The position numbers and the translations under genes were made by a program. Of a stretch of 64,000 nt of DNA, positions 16,582 to 24,193 are shown in pieces. A model generated the notes under the pieces. That model saw only the letters and a list, made by a program, of their open reading frames with translations, was not told the origin of the DNA and made no database searches. This DNA comes from Clostridiales bacterium (lineage in GTDB: Bacteria > Bacillota > Clostridia > Christensenellales > CAG-138): assembly GCA_004554165.1 (NCBI GenBank), contig SFNQ01000012.1, forward strand, positions 21,166-85,165, read 5' to 3'. The stretch's first letter is position 1, and every line of letters begins with the position of its first letter.

Positions 16582-17901
16582 CTACCTCCTTGCCTTGGCC
16601 GCGAGCTCCTCGCGCGCCGTCTTGAACGCTGCGGTCAGGTGCCTGCGCGCGGGGCAGATATAGGCGCAGGCGCCGCAGAGGACGCAGTCCATCAATCCCC
16701 GGGCTTTTGCGCGCTCCAGATTGCCGCGCTCCACGTCAAACTTCATCTCATAGGGCATCAGGCGCATGGGGCATACGCCGACGCAGCGGCCGCAGCGGAT
16801 GCAGGGCCCTTCCTCCAGAGCCTTTGCCTGCGCCTCGTCAAAGAGGATGACACCGTTGTTGTTTTTTGCAACGGATACGGAAAGGTCCGGCGCGCACAGC
16901 CCCGTCATGGGGCCGCCCGCAAAGGCCTTTTTCGCGCCGTCGGCGAGGCCGCCGCAGGCGTCCACCACCTCCTGAAACGGCGTTCCGACCCGCACGAGGA
17001 GATTGCCCGGCTCTTTTACGCAGCCCGCCACCGTGGTAATGCGCTCGATGAGCGGCCTTCCCTCGGTTACGGCCTCCGCGATGGCGCGGGCCGTGCTGAC
17101 GTTGAACACCAGCGCGCCCGCCTCGATGGGGAGCTGGCCGCGGGGCACCTGCCGCCCGGTCACAACCTCGATCAGCTGCTTTTCGCCGCCCTGGGGGTAC
17201 TTCGTCCTGAGCGCCATGACCTCGCAGCCCGTCCGGCCCTCTACGGCCTTTTCCATGGCCGCGATGGCCTCGGGCTTGTTGTCCTCAATGGCGATCACGC
17301 CGCGGGAAACGCCCGTTGCGCGAAGGATCAGCCTGAGCCCGTCCACAATGCGGTCCGGATGTTCCAGCATGTTGCGGTAATCCGCGGTGAGGTAGGGCTC
17401 GCATTCCGCGCCGTTGAGGATGACAATGTCAGCCCGCTTGCCCTCCGGCACAGTCATCTTGACGTGGGTAGGGAAGGCTGCGCCGCCCATGCCGCAGATG
17501 CCCGCGGCGCGGACCGCCGGAATGATCGCAGCGGGGTCCACCGTTTCCACCTCGCCCACGGGCGTCAGCTCCACCCAGTCGTCCAGCATGTCGTTTTCAA
17601 TGGTGATACAGAGCTCCGGCTTTGCGCGCAGCTGCTGCCGCTCCTCCACGGCCACAACCGTCCCGGAAACGCTGGCGTGTACGGGCAGCCCCAGGCCGCC
17701 CACCGGCTCCGCGATGACCTGCCCCAGCCTGACCACGTCCCCCTTTTTGACGCAGGGCGCGGACGGAGCGCCAATATGCATTCCCACAGGAATCGTCACC
17801 TGGCCCGGCACCAGCGGCCGCACCGCACAATCCTCGGTAAAGCGCTTGCCCTCATGGATCTCCCTGAGCGGATGCACGCCGCCTTTGAATGTCCGTTTCA
17901 A
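16582..17901 (-). CDS. rnfC: Rnf complex NADH-side subunit RnfC
   Basis: 439 aa, first gene of the operon, TTG start (TTG AAA CGG) with GGGGAGG eleven bases upstream. The N-terminal part (FKGGVHPL, then a lipoyl-like segment KKGDVVRLGQVIAEP) leads into the NADH/FMN-binding domain with GICGMGGAAFPTHVK and GAECEPYLTADYR. Two 4Fe-4S clusters lie at the C-terminus (CIRCGRCVGVCP and CVLCGACAYICP). RnfC exchanges electrons with NAD. The upstream 180-base leader has a promoter and a terminator-like hairpin. Confidence 0.96.
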   Translation of the reverse strand: MKRTFKGGVHPLREIHEGKRFTEDCAVRPLVPGQVTIPVGMHIGAPSAPCVKKGDVVRLGQVIAEPVGGLGLPVHASVSGTVVAVEERQQLRAKPELCITIENDMLDDWVELTPVGEVETVDPAAIIPAVRAAGICGMGGAAFPTHVKMTVPEGKRADIVILNGAECEPYLTADYRNMLEHPDRIVDGLRLILRATGVSRGVIAIEDNKPEAIAAMEKAVEGRTGCEVMALRTKYPQGGEKQLIEVVTGRQVPRGQLPIEAGALVFNVSTARAIAEAVTEGRPLIERITTVAGCVKEPGNLLVRVGTPFQEVVDACGGLADGAKKAFAGGPMTGLCAPDLSVSVAKNNNGVILFDEAQAKALEEGPCIRCGRCVGVCPMRLMPYEMKFDVERGNLERAKARGLMDCVLCGACAYICPARRHLTAAFKTAREELAAKARR

Positions 17902-18039
17902 AATAGTCTTGTCCTCCCCCGTATCTTTTCCGTTCTGTTTTCAGCGGATGGAGCCTTCAGAAAAGAGGCCCGGAACAGAAGCCCCTGCAGAAGGAACGGG
18001 CTTTCCCATGAACCGCTGAAACGATGCGCCGGATTTCAT

Positions 18040-18067
18040 AAAAAGGCCATGCGACCCTCGCATGACC
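18040..18067 (-). terminator. Terminator-like hairpin inside the rnf leader (possible attenuator)
   Basis: On the minus strand GGTCATGCGA and TCGCATGGCC pair (one wobble) around a GGG loop and are followed by TTTTT. It lies about 15 bases downstream of the predicted rnf transcription start and 140 bases before rnfC. Confidence 0.5.
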
Positions 18068-18087
18068 TCGATCGGCTTTTCTATACA

Positions 18088-18116
18088 ATTATAGCGTATG
18101 TTGGGTGGCGGCACAA
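18088..18116 (-). promoter_or_regulatory. Promoter of the rnf operon (TTGTGC-17-TATAAT)
   Basis: On the minus strand TTGTGC (18116-18111) and a perfect TATAAT (18093-18088) are 17 bases apart. The transcript would start near 18081, giving a leader of about 180 bases. Confidence 0.65.
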
Positions 18117-18164
18117 GATGCTGGGAATCAATATTGACAGGTTTCCTGCCCTTATCCGGGTATG

Positions 18165-18174
18165 TTTTGTCGAA
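18165..18174 (+). promoter_or_regulatory. Spo0A-box consensus match upstream of the rnf promoter
   Basis: TTTTGTCGAA is a full match to the Spo0A-box core. It is centred about 90 bases upstream of the predicted rnf start and downstream of the amidase-like gene's stop codon. Binding is inferred from motif and from the presence of spo0A in the same window. Confidence 0.4.
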
Positions 18175-18228
18175 TCCTGCGGCCGGCGGTCCCTGTTTTG
18201 GCACTCCGGGGACCGCAGCCGCTGCCGC

Positions 18229-19137
18229 TCAGGCGCCGTAATAGCTGCGGATACCGCTGGCGATGCCGCGGGCGGCCTTTGCGATAAAGGCGGCGTCGTT
18301 GAGATTCGCGTCATCCGAGCGGTTGCTGAGCTGTCCGAGCACAAGGCCCATGGCGGGGAGCTTGGATTTGGAAAGCACCTCTTTGTTCGTAACGGTGCGG
18401 ACGGTGCCGTCCTCCGTTTCGCGCACGGGCATGCCGGTGGCGTTGGTATAGCCCGTCAAAACGGCGGTGGCCAGCTTTTTCGAGGATTCGGATGCGCCCT
18501 TGGCAATGAAGGCCTCCGCGCCGCGGGTTGCGCTGTTGGTCAGGTCGTTGCAAAAGAGTGAAATGAGAATATCCGCATTGCTGCTGTTGGCAATGCGCAC
18601 GCGGGTGCCGGCGTCAACAACCTCGTCGTTGGATTCGCGCGTCATAACCACCGTCGCGCCAAGTCCCGCCAGCTCCTCCTGCAGGGCCTGCGCAAAGGCG
18701 AAGTTGATCTTATATTCATAGGTTTTGGAGGAAACGCCCCTGTGAGTACCGCCCTTGCTCTTGCCCGCATCGATCACGATCGTGCGGCCCGCAAGCGGCG
18801 CCGGCGTGGCGGTGGGTTCCGGCGTTTCGGTCACAAGCGTTTCCGGATCAACGGCTACGATTTCGCCGGTCACGGGATCGGTGGTGGTGGTCAGGTTCGC
18901 GTCCTGCGGGTCGAAAGAAGGGCTGGGAATCGGGGTAATCACCGGCGGCGTGGCCGTGGGCGTGGGCTCGGGCGTGGCCCTGGCCTCCACCGCCGCATTG
19001 ACCGCAGGCGCGATCACGCCCGCCGCAAGCGCATAGGCTCCGCCGCCGACAAGAATGAGCATCGCAGCGCAGAGAATGCCGAAGGACATGGGCGTATTGA
19101 TGCGGAGCGTCTTTCTGCGTCTACGGATTTTTTTCAC
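18229..19137 (-). CDS. Membrane-anchored amidase_3-fold protein, probably catalytically inactive
   Basis: 302 aa, GTG start with GAGGTGA upstream. A basic N-terminus and one membrane helix (about 20-42) are followed by a Thr/Pro-rich linker and a domain beginning RTIVIDAGKSKGG. In active N-acetylmuramoyl-L-alanine amidases the first zinc ligand is His in DAGHG; here it is Lys. The Glu ligand appears kept in TYEYKIN. The third ligand, normally in SLHAN, is Phe (ISLFCND), and the late catalytic Glu position reads LVLGQLSNRSDD. Two of three zinc ligands and the catalytic Glu are therefore lost, suggesting a peptidoglycan-binding or regulatory pseudoenzyme. It lies upstream of rnf on the same strand. 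Confidence 0.75.
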   Translation of the reverse strand: MKKIRRRRKTLRINTPMSFGILCAAMLILVGGGAYALAAGVIAPAVNAAVEARATPEPTPTATPPVITPIPSPSFDPQDANLTTTTDPVTGEIVAVDPETLVTETPEPTATPAPLAGRTIVIDAGKSKGGTHRGVSSKTYEYKINFAFAQALQEELAGLGATVVMTRESNDEVVDAGTRVRIANSSNADILISLFCNDLTNSATRGAEAFIAKGASESSKKLATAVLTGYTNATGMPVRETEDGTVRTVTNKEVLSKSKLPAMGLVLGQLSNRSDDANLNDAAFIAKAARGIASGIRSYYGA

Positions 19138-19267
19138 GGCGGCTCACCTCAAAACTTATAGTCGACATTATTTTATCACGTTCGCTCAAACTTGTGTACG
19201 GCGGCGTAAAAGTTTCACAATTTATTTTTCTCTTTTCTGCTATACTGAAAGGAGTGCCGCCGCCGGA

Positions 19268-19861
19268 ATGCGGCGCGCAAGCGCCGGCGCCCGCATTTGC
19301 CCCATGATCTCCCCACAATGGTTGTGTTTTATGAAATTTTTTGACGAATCTTCCCCATTTTATGGATATTCCGCCTGCTGTTTTACGGGTCATCGCCCCC
19401 AGGGGCTTCCGCAAAACGATACGGCGGCTATGAAGCTGCTGCGCCTTGGCCTCATGGAGGCCGTGCAGCTTGCCGCAGCCGGCGGCGTGACCCGCTTTTC
19501 GGCAGGCGGCGCCCGCGGTTTTGATATGCTTGCGGCGGAGGCGGTGCTGCTGCTGCGCCAGCGGGAATCGCTGCCCCTGTCCCTCTTTCTCGAGCTGCCG
19601 AGCCCCCGCCAGCCGGAGGGCTGGCCTGCATCGGAACGCCAGCGCTACGAACACATCCTGGCGGAAGCGGACGGCTACCGCTACGCCTCCTTCCGCAACG
19701 ACGCGACCGCCATGCTTGCCCGAAACCGCCGCCTTGTGGAGCGGTCGGATTGCTGCATCGTCTATCTGGCCCGGCCCTCCGGCGGCACCTTCTATACGGT
19801 GAACTACGCGCTCAGCCGCGGCCTCTTTGTCTATCAGCTTGCGGAGCGCCTGCGGCCGTGA
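19268..19861 (+). CDS. SLOG-fold protein of the YpsA/DUF1273 family
   Basis: 197 aa from ATG 19268, which has AAAGGAG 13 bases upstream; ATG 19304 or 19331 are possible and fit the family's short N-terminus better. The core reads CCFTGHRP, then FSAGGARGFDMLAAEAVL, then RNRRLVERSDCCIVYLARPSGGTFYTVNYAL. This is the Rossmann-like SLOG pattern of YpsA proteins, which are proposed nucleotide or ADP-ribose-derivative binders. Bacillus YpsA affects cell division, but no enzymatic activity can be assigned here. Its last codons contain the -35 element of the following MATE gene. Confidence 0.8.
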   Translation: MRRASAGARICPMISPQWLCFMKFFDESSPFYGYSACCFTGHRPQGLPQNDTAAMKLLRLGLMEAVQLAAAGGVTRFSAGGARGFDMLAAEAVLLLRQRESLPLSLFLELPSPRQPEGWPASERQRYEHILAEADGYRYASFRNDATAMLARNRRLVERSDCCIVYLARPSGGTFYTVNYALSRGLFVYQLAERLRP

Positions 19862-19867
19862 TATAAT
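19839..19867 (+). promoter_or_regulatory. SigA-type promoter of the MATE gene (TTGCGG-17-TATAAT)
   Basis: TTGCGG (19839-19844) and a perfect TATAAT (19862-19867) are 17 bases apart. The predicted start is near 19875 and the ATG is at 19878, so the mRNA leader would be about 3 bases. Confidence 0.65.
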
Positions 19868-19877
19868 CGCTTGCATT

Positions 19878-21251
19878 ATGGAACAAAAAACGCAGAACAA
19901 GATGGGCGTGATGCCCGAGGGACGGCTCCTGTTTTCCATGTCCGTTCCGCTGTGCATCTCCATGCTGATGCAGGCGCTGTACAACCTTGTGGACAGCGTC
20001 TTTGTCTCGCGGCTGGGCGAGGACGCGCTGACCGCGGTTTCGCTGGCCTATCCCGTCCAGATGCTGATGATCGCGGTGGCGGTGGGCACGGGCGTGGGCA
20101 TGAACTCCCTGATCTCGCGCCGCCTTGGCGAGCGCCGCAGGGAGGAGGCCACCCTTGCCGCCAACAACGGCCTGCTCCTTCTGCTGCTGTCCGCGCTGGC
20201 CTTTGCGCTGTTCGGCCTGTTCTGCACAGAGCCTTTTTTCGCGCTCTTTACGGACAAGCCCGCCATCCGCGAGATGGGGACGACGTATCTTTCCGTCTGC
20301 TGTACGCTCTGCTTCGGCGTGTTTCTTCAGGTGGGCTGTGAGCGCATCATGCAGGCCCAGGGCCAGAATGTTGCAGCCATGGCCATGCAGCTCGTGGGCG
20401 CACTCTTCAACATCATTTTCGACCCGATCCTGATCTTCGGCCTGCTGGGCTTCCCCGCAATGGGCATTGCGGGCGCAGCCTGGGCGACGGTGGGCGGACA
20501 GCTTCTCGGCATGGTCTGCTGCTTTGTGGTACTGCTGGTCAGGAAATTTGAGGTCACACTGTGCCTGCCCAAGTGCCGTCCGGTGGGCCGGGTCATCCGG
20601 GATATTTACCAGGTCGGCATTCCTTCCGCCATCATGCAGGCCATCGGCACGGTCATGAACCTTGCGATGAACGCGCTGCTCATCGCGTACTCGTCCACCG
20701 CCGTGGCCGTATTCGGCGTATACTTCAAAATTCAGTCCGTGGTATTCATGCCGGTCTTTGGTATGACAAACGCAGCCATGAGCATCATGGCTTACAACTA
20801 CGGCGCGCGCTGCCGCAGCCGGCTCATGCGCACCTGGAAGCTGATGCTCCTGGCGGCCCTGGCGATGATGCTGGCGGGAACCATCGTGTTCCAGCTTCTG
20901 CCCGATCGAATCCTTCTGCTCTTCGAAGCCTCGGAGGATATGCTGGGCATCGGCGTTCCCGCGCTGCGGGTCATCTCCTCCTGCTTCCTTTTTGCGGCGG
21001 TGGGGATCTCTGCCTCAACCTTTTTCCAGGCTGTGGGCCAGGGCGTTTACAGCATGCTCCTCTCGCTCATCCGGCAGCTTGTGGTGCTCGTGCCCGCAGC
21101 CTATGCGTTCTCGGCCCTGTTCCACTCACTGGACGCGGTCTGGCTGTCCTTCCCCGTGGCGGAGGGCGTAGCGCTGGCAACCAGCCTTTTCCTGTTCCGT
21201 TCGGTTTACAACCGCCTAATCCGTCCACTGGACGGGCCCGTCCGGGAATAA
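19878..21251 (+). CDS. MATE family efflux transporter
   Basis: 457 aa, about twelve membrane helices. Signature segments are LCISMLMQALYNLVDSVFVS in helix 1, GTGVGMNSLISRRLGE in the loop after helix 2, and the matching NYGAR segment in the second half. MATE proteins of this DinF/NorM-like clade export cationic drugs or metabolites using Na+ or H+. The start at 19878 follows an abutting promoter and has no Shine-Dalgarno. The substrate is unknown. A hairpin follows at 21309-21343. Confidence 0.93.
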   Translation: MEQKTQNKMGVMPEGRLLFSMSVPLCISMLMQALYNLVDSVFVSRLGEDALTAVSLAYPVQMLMIAVAVGTGVGMNSLISRRLGERRREEATLAANNGLLLLLLSALAFALFGLFCTEPFFALFTDKPAIREMGTTYLSVCCTLCFGVFLQVGCERIMQAQGQNVAAMAMQLVGALFNIIFDPILIFGLLGFPAMGIAGAAWATVGGQLLGMVCCFVVLLVRKFEVTLCLPKCRPVGRVIRDIYQVGIPSAIMQAIGTVMNLAMNALLIAYSSTAVAVFGVYFKIQSVVFMPVFGMTNAAMSIMAYNYGARCRSRLMRTWKLMLLAALAMMLAGTIVFQLLPDRILLLFEASEDMLGIGVPALRVISSCFLFAAVGISASTFFQAVGQGVYSMLLSLIRQLVVLVPAAYAFSALFHSLDAVWLSFPVAEGVALATSLFLFRSVYNRLIRPLDGPVRE

Positions 21252-21308
21252 AACGCATCCCTGCCGCTGATCCGGGGCGGCGCCCTGCGAGGACAGGCCG
21301 GTAAAAAC

Positions 21309-21343
21309 GCTTTGCCCGCACCAGCAATCGGCACGGGCAAAGC
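21309..21343. terminator. Convergent hairpin between the MATE gene and a lipoprotein gene
   Basis: Perfect 10-bp arms GCTTTGCCCG and CGGGCAAAGC lie 15 bases apart. The T-tract is poor on both strands, so strength is uncertain, but the position between two converging genes fits termination. Confidence 0.55.
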
Positions 21344-21385
21344 ATTGACGGTTTCCGGGATTGATACAGGCCGGACAGAGCCCCT

Positions 21386-22114
21386 TCAGGCGAGCGGTTC
21401 AAAGCCTTCGAGCAGGCTTTCAAACTCCGCCTCATCCAGCACGGTCAGAACAATCTCCGCAAAGCGGTCGCCCTGCCTGCGGATCATGTAGCGCCCATAC
21501 ACGGTCATGCCGTAAACCTCAATGCGGTATTCCACCGCATCATAGACCTCTCCGAGCAGCTCCGTCTGAAAGGGTTCTTCTATCTCCACAGGGGTTTCCT
21601 CGCTCCCCAGCATTGCAGGCAGCTGTTGCTGCAGCACCTGAACATACTGCGCCGCAGTCATGTTTTTAAGCGCCGGAATCTCCGCGATAATGCTGATGTT
21701 CTTCCCCGTTGTAGGCGAAACGGCCATCATCTCATACACGGTCTGCAGCTCGGCGAGTTCGATGGTCCCGGCGTCCCCGCTCAATACCTCGGCGCCGACC
21801 TGCATATTGGCCGCAATTTCCTCATCGGTGGACATGACCTGATCCTCCGCAAGGGTATAGCGAAGCCCCAGCCATTGGCTCTCATATGTGGTTTCCGTAC
21901 GCGTACCGGGCACATAGTTTGCCGGGTCTGCCGTAGCCTCGGGCACCGGCTCGTCGGTGGGCTCCGGCGCGGCTTCCCGGGTCGGTTCCTGACTCGGTTC
22001 TGCGGCAGCCGCAGTCGCCGGCGCTTCCGTCTCCGCCTGCGGTGCGCTGACGCAGCCAGAGGCGAGCAGCGCAGCCGTCATCAAAAAAGCAAGGAATAAC
22101 ATCCATTTTTTCAT
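21386..22114 (-). CDS. Lipoprotein of unknown function
   Basis: 242 aa. The signal peptide ends in the lipobox LLASGC (Cys about 21), followed by an Ala/Pro/Glu-rich linker to about residue 65. The remaining globular part (begins YESQWLGLRYTLAEDQV) alternates short strands and helices and ends with a strand-rich segment (YDAVEYRIEVYGMTVYGRYMIRR). It resembles small extracellular lipoproteins often found in Clostridia, but I recognise no family. It has a strong promoter of its own (22151-22179) and AAGGGGAG before the ATG. Confidence 0.8.
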   Translation of the reverse strand: MKKWMLFLAFLMTAALLASGCVSAPQAETEAPATAAAAEPSQEPTREAAPEPTDEPVPEATADPANYVPGTRTETTYESQWLGLRYTLAEDQVMSTDEEIAANMQVGAEVLSGDAGTIELAELQTVYEMMAVSPTTGKNISIIAEIPALKNMTAAQYVQVLQQQLPAMLGSEETPVEIEEPFQTELLGEVYDAVEYRIEVYGMTVYGRYMIRRQGDRFAEIVLTVLDEAEFESLLEGFEPLA

Positions 22115-22150
22115 GTAACAATTTCTCCCCTTAAAGCATCTTTAATCATA

Positions 22151-22179
22151 ATTATGTGCAGGCCGCCGCGGCATGTCAA
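22151..22179 (-). promoter_or_regulatory. Promoter of the lipoprotein gene (TTGACA-17-CATAAT)
   Basis: On the minus strand a perfect -35 TTGACA (22179-22174) and CATAAT (22156-22151) are 17 bases apart, with a leader of about 30 bases. Confidence 0.7.
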
Positions 22180-22203
22180 CGGAAATCTTTTTCCACCCGC
22201 GCC

Positions 22204-22263
22204 AAAAAACCTGCAGAAAGAAGCCCGGAACAGCATCGCCCTCCGGGCCCCGCCTCTTTCTGC
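22204..22263 (-). terminator. Terminator after the CofE-like gene
   Basis: Long imperfect arms (CAGAAAGA with TCTTTCTG outside, GCCCGGA with TCCGGGC inside) enclose a short loop. On the minus strand the hairpin is followed, after a short GC stretch, by TTTTTT (complement of 22204-22209). Confidence 0.65.
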
Positions 22264-22272
22264 GGTTCACCC

Positions 22273-23454
22273 TCACATGGCGTAATTGGTAAAGTAATTC
22301 TGCACAACCACGATGGGCGTACCCTTGTCGCCGCTGCCGCTCACAAGATCGCAGAGTGAGCCGATGAGGTCCGTCAGCCGCCGCGGCGTCGTGCCCTGCG
22401 AGGCCATGCTGCCCATAAGATCTCCCTCCTTCTCACGGATGGCCTTGCGGACGGCCTCCATCAGGGCCTCGCCGGAAAGCTGCGCAAAGTCGTTGTCCGC
22501 CAGATACTTGAGTTTCAGCTCATTGGGCAGGCCCAAAAGCCCCTCCGTAAAGCCGGGAGCCACCGTCGGGTCCGCAAGCTCCCAGATTTTACCTGCCGGA
22601 TCCTTGAACGCGCCGTCGCCATAGACCATGGCCTCGATGCGCTTTCCCGTGTGCCGGGACAGCGCCTGGCTGATGCCCTCCGCCACTGCCTGCGCGTTCT
22701 GCGGGAAGAGCTTGACCGTATTTTCGGTGGCCTTGTTGGAGCCCAGCAGGCCGAATTCCGCGTTAAAGCCGCCGCCATCCACGGGCGCGTTGAGAATATC
22801 CGCCAGCGTGAGCACGGTGTGGCCGCCGGCCTTTTTGATGCGGCGTGCGGTGCGATTGCGGGTGTGGATATCGCAGCAGAGCACGTCGCCCGTATACTCG
22901 AGAATGGTTTCCGGCCGGTTCGCCAGAATGATTTCCGCCTCCGCGCCCTCCGCCTCAATGAGCTGCCGGTAGTAACCAATGTAGTCCACCCGGGTGAAGG
23001 GATGGCAGGAAACGCCGAAGCGCTTCTGAAACTCCGCCGCCGTGAGCACGTCGGTATAGGGGTTGACGCCGCTGTCGTCCAGCAGGTCCTCGTCCAGCAG
23101 ATGGTTGCCCACCTCGTCCGAGGGATAGCTCATCTGCAGAACGATCTTCCTTGCGCCCCGCGCAATGCCCCGCAGGCATATGGCAAAGCGATTGCGGCTG
23201 AGAATGGGGAATACCACGCCCACGGTTCCGCCGCCCAGCTTTTGCTTCACATCCGCTGCGATCTGATCCACGCTGGCATAGTTGCCCGCCGCCCGCGCCA
23301 CCACCGCCTCGGTCACGGCCACTACGTCCCTGTCGTTCAGGCAGAAGCCGTCCTGCTTCATTGCCCGGAGGACGCTGTCCACCGTAATTGCAACAATGTC
23401 GTCGCCCTGGCGAATGATGGGCGCCCGGATGCCCCTTGCTATGGTTGCCGCCAT
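22273..23454 (-). CDS. Coenzyme F420-0:L-glutamate ligase-like protein (CofE family)
   Basis: 393 aa from ATG 23454, chosen for GAGGTGG eight bases upstream. The N-terminal part has the CofE pattern: a short beta segment, then NDRDVVAVTEAVVARAAGNY, and later FNAEFGLLGSN and YGDGAFKDPAGKIWELADP. The protein is longer than archaeal CofE (about 250 aa) and lacks the C-terminal FMN domain of FbiB. CofE adds gamma-linked glutamates to F420, but no other F420 gene is visible. Clostridial homologues are annotated by similarity only; the true substrate may be another glutamylated compound. A promoter and terminator-like hairpin lie directly upstream. Confidence 0.75.
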   Translation of the reverse strand: MAATIARGIRAPIIRQGDDIVAITVDSVLRAMKQDGFCLNDRDVVAVTEAVVARAAGNYASVDQIAADVKQKLGGGTVGVVFPILSRNRFAICLRGIARGARKIVLQMSYPSDEVGNHLLDEDLLDDSGVNPYTDVLTAAEFQKRFGVSCHPFTRVDYIGYYRQLIEAEGAEAEIILANRPETILEYTGDVLCCDIHTRNRTARRIKKAGGHTVLTLADILNAPVDGGGFNAEFGLLGSNKATENTVKLFPQNAQAVAEGISQALSRHTGKRIEAMVYGDGAFKDPAGKIWELADPTVAPGFTEGLLGLPNELKLKYLADNDFAQLSGEALMEAVRKAIREKEGDLMGSMASQGTTPRRLTDLIGSLCDLVSGSGDKGTPIVVVQNYFTNYAM

Positions 23455-23468
23455 ATGATTCCACCTCG

Positions 23469-23503
23469 AAAAAAAAGATTCGTGGAGCGAAAAACACTCC
23501 ACG
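23469..23503 (-). terminator. Terminator-like hairpin at the +1 of the CofE-like gene
   Basis: On the minus strand perfect arms CGTGGAG and CTCCACG (23503-23481, 9-base loop) are followed by AATC and eight T. It could end transcription from the polysaccharide operon upstream. Because a promoter lies directly before it, it could also act as an attenuator. Confidence 0.65.
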
Positions 23504-23510
23504 ATTTTAT

Positions 23511-23538
23511 ATTATATTCCAATTCTTCCGTTTTGCAA
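23511..23538 (-). promoter_or_regulatory. Promoter before the CofE-like gene (TTGCAA-16-TATAAT)
   Basis: On the minus strand TTGCAA (23538-23533) and TATAAT (23516-23511) are separated by 16 bases. The predicted start near 23504 coincides with the first base of the hairpin at 23503. Confidence 0.6.
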
Positions 23539-23557
23539 GCAGAATCTGTGCCGCCGG

Positions 23558-24193
23558 CTAAGGCCGCAGCAGCACGAGCAGCAATACCGCAAGGCCTGCG
23601 GCGGCAGCGGCCGCCATGCCGCGGACGCCCGGCTTTGTCACCCGAAAGCGCAGTACAAAGGCCGCGGACATGAGCAGCATCGCCCCTCCGTAAAGATAGG
23701 GCGCTTCTGTGTTCGCCATATTCTGTACGGTGGCCATGAGCGGAAAAACCAGCGCGGCCGTCGTCACGGGCAGCCCCTCGTAGGCCGTACGCCTTTCCCC
23801 CGCGCCGGCCTGCATCGCATCCGCCGTCACATTGTAATAGGCAAGGCGGATCAGGGCGCACAGCGCGTAAACACAGAGCAGCGCCAGCCACGCCCCCCGC
23901 ATGCCGAGCCGGTAGCCAATGGCCGCGGGGAGTACGCCGAAGCTGATGAGATCCGCCAGTGAATCGATCTGGACGCCAAAGCGCTTTTCCTGCTCCGTGC
24001 GCCGGCGCGTGCGGGCGACCAGGCCGTCGAACAGGTCGCAGCCTCCCGCCAGCAGCAGACACAGCAGCGCGCACTTGTCTTTGCCGTCCACGGCTGCAAA
24101 AACGCCCAAAAGCCCCGCCGCTGCGCCCAGATAGGTCAGCGCCACCGTATAGTTGTAAAACCCTACCAGCGGCGTCTTATGCCTTTCCTTCAT
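23558..24193 (-). CDS. pssA: CDP-alcohol phosphatidyltransferase (phosphatidylserine synthase-like)
   Basis: 211 aa. The family motif D-G-x2-A-R-x8-G-x3-D-x3-D is complete: it begins DGLVARTR and ends GVQIDSLAD. About six hydrophobic helices follow. The best reading is CDP-diacylglycerol-serine O-phosphatidyltransferase, which makes phosphatidylserine in the membrane. The ATG at 24193 overlaps the end of the epimerase gene by 17 bases; ATG 24214 is an alternative. It is the last gene of the polysaccharide operon, so a role in lipid-linked glycan synthesis with another alcohol acceptor cannot be excluded. Confidence 0.85.
   Translation of the reverse strand: MKERHKTPLVGFYNYTVALTYLGAAAGLLGVFAAVDGKDKCALLCLLLAGGCDLFDGLVARTRRRTEQEKRFGVQIDSLADLISFGVLPAAIGYRLGMRGAWLALLCVYALCALIRLAYYNVTADAMQAGAGERRTAYEGLPVTTAALVFPLMATVQNMANTEAPYLYGGAMLLMSAAFVLRFRVTKPGVRGMAAAAAAGLAVLLLVLLRP

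Noticed and set aside
15577..18561. 994-codon plus-strand frame opposite rnfG, rnfD and rnfC
   Set aside because: It crosses several genes whose minus-strand proteins carry full Rnf motifs. The plus-strand product is His/Arg/Gly-rich with no family features.
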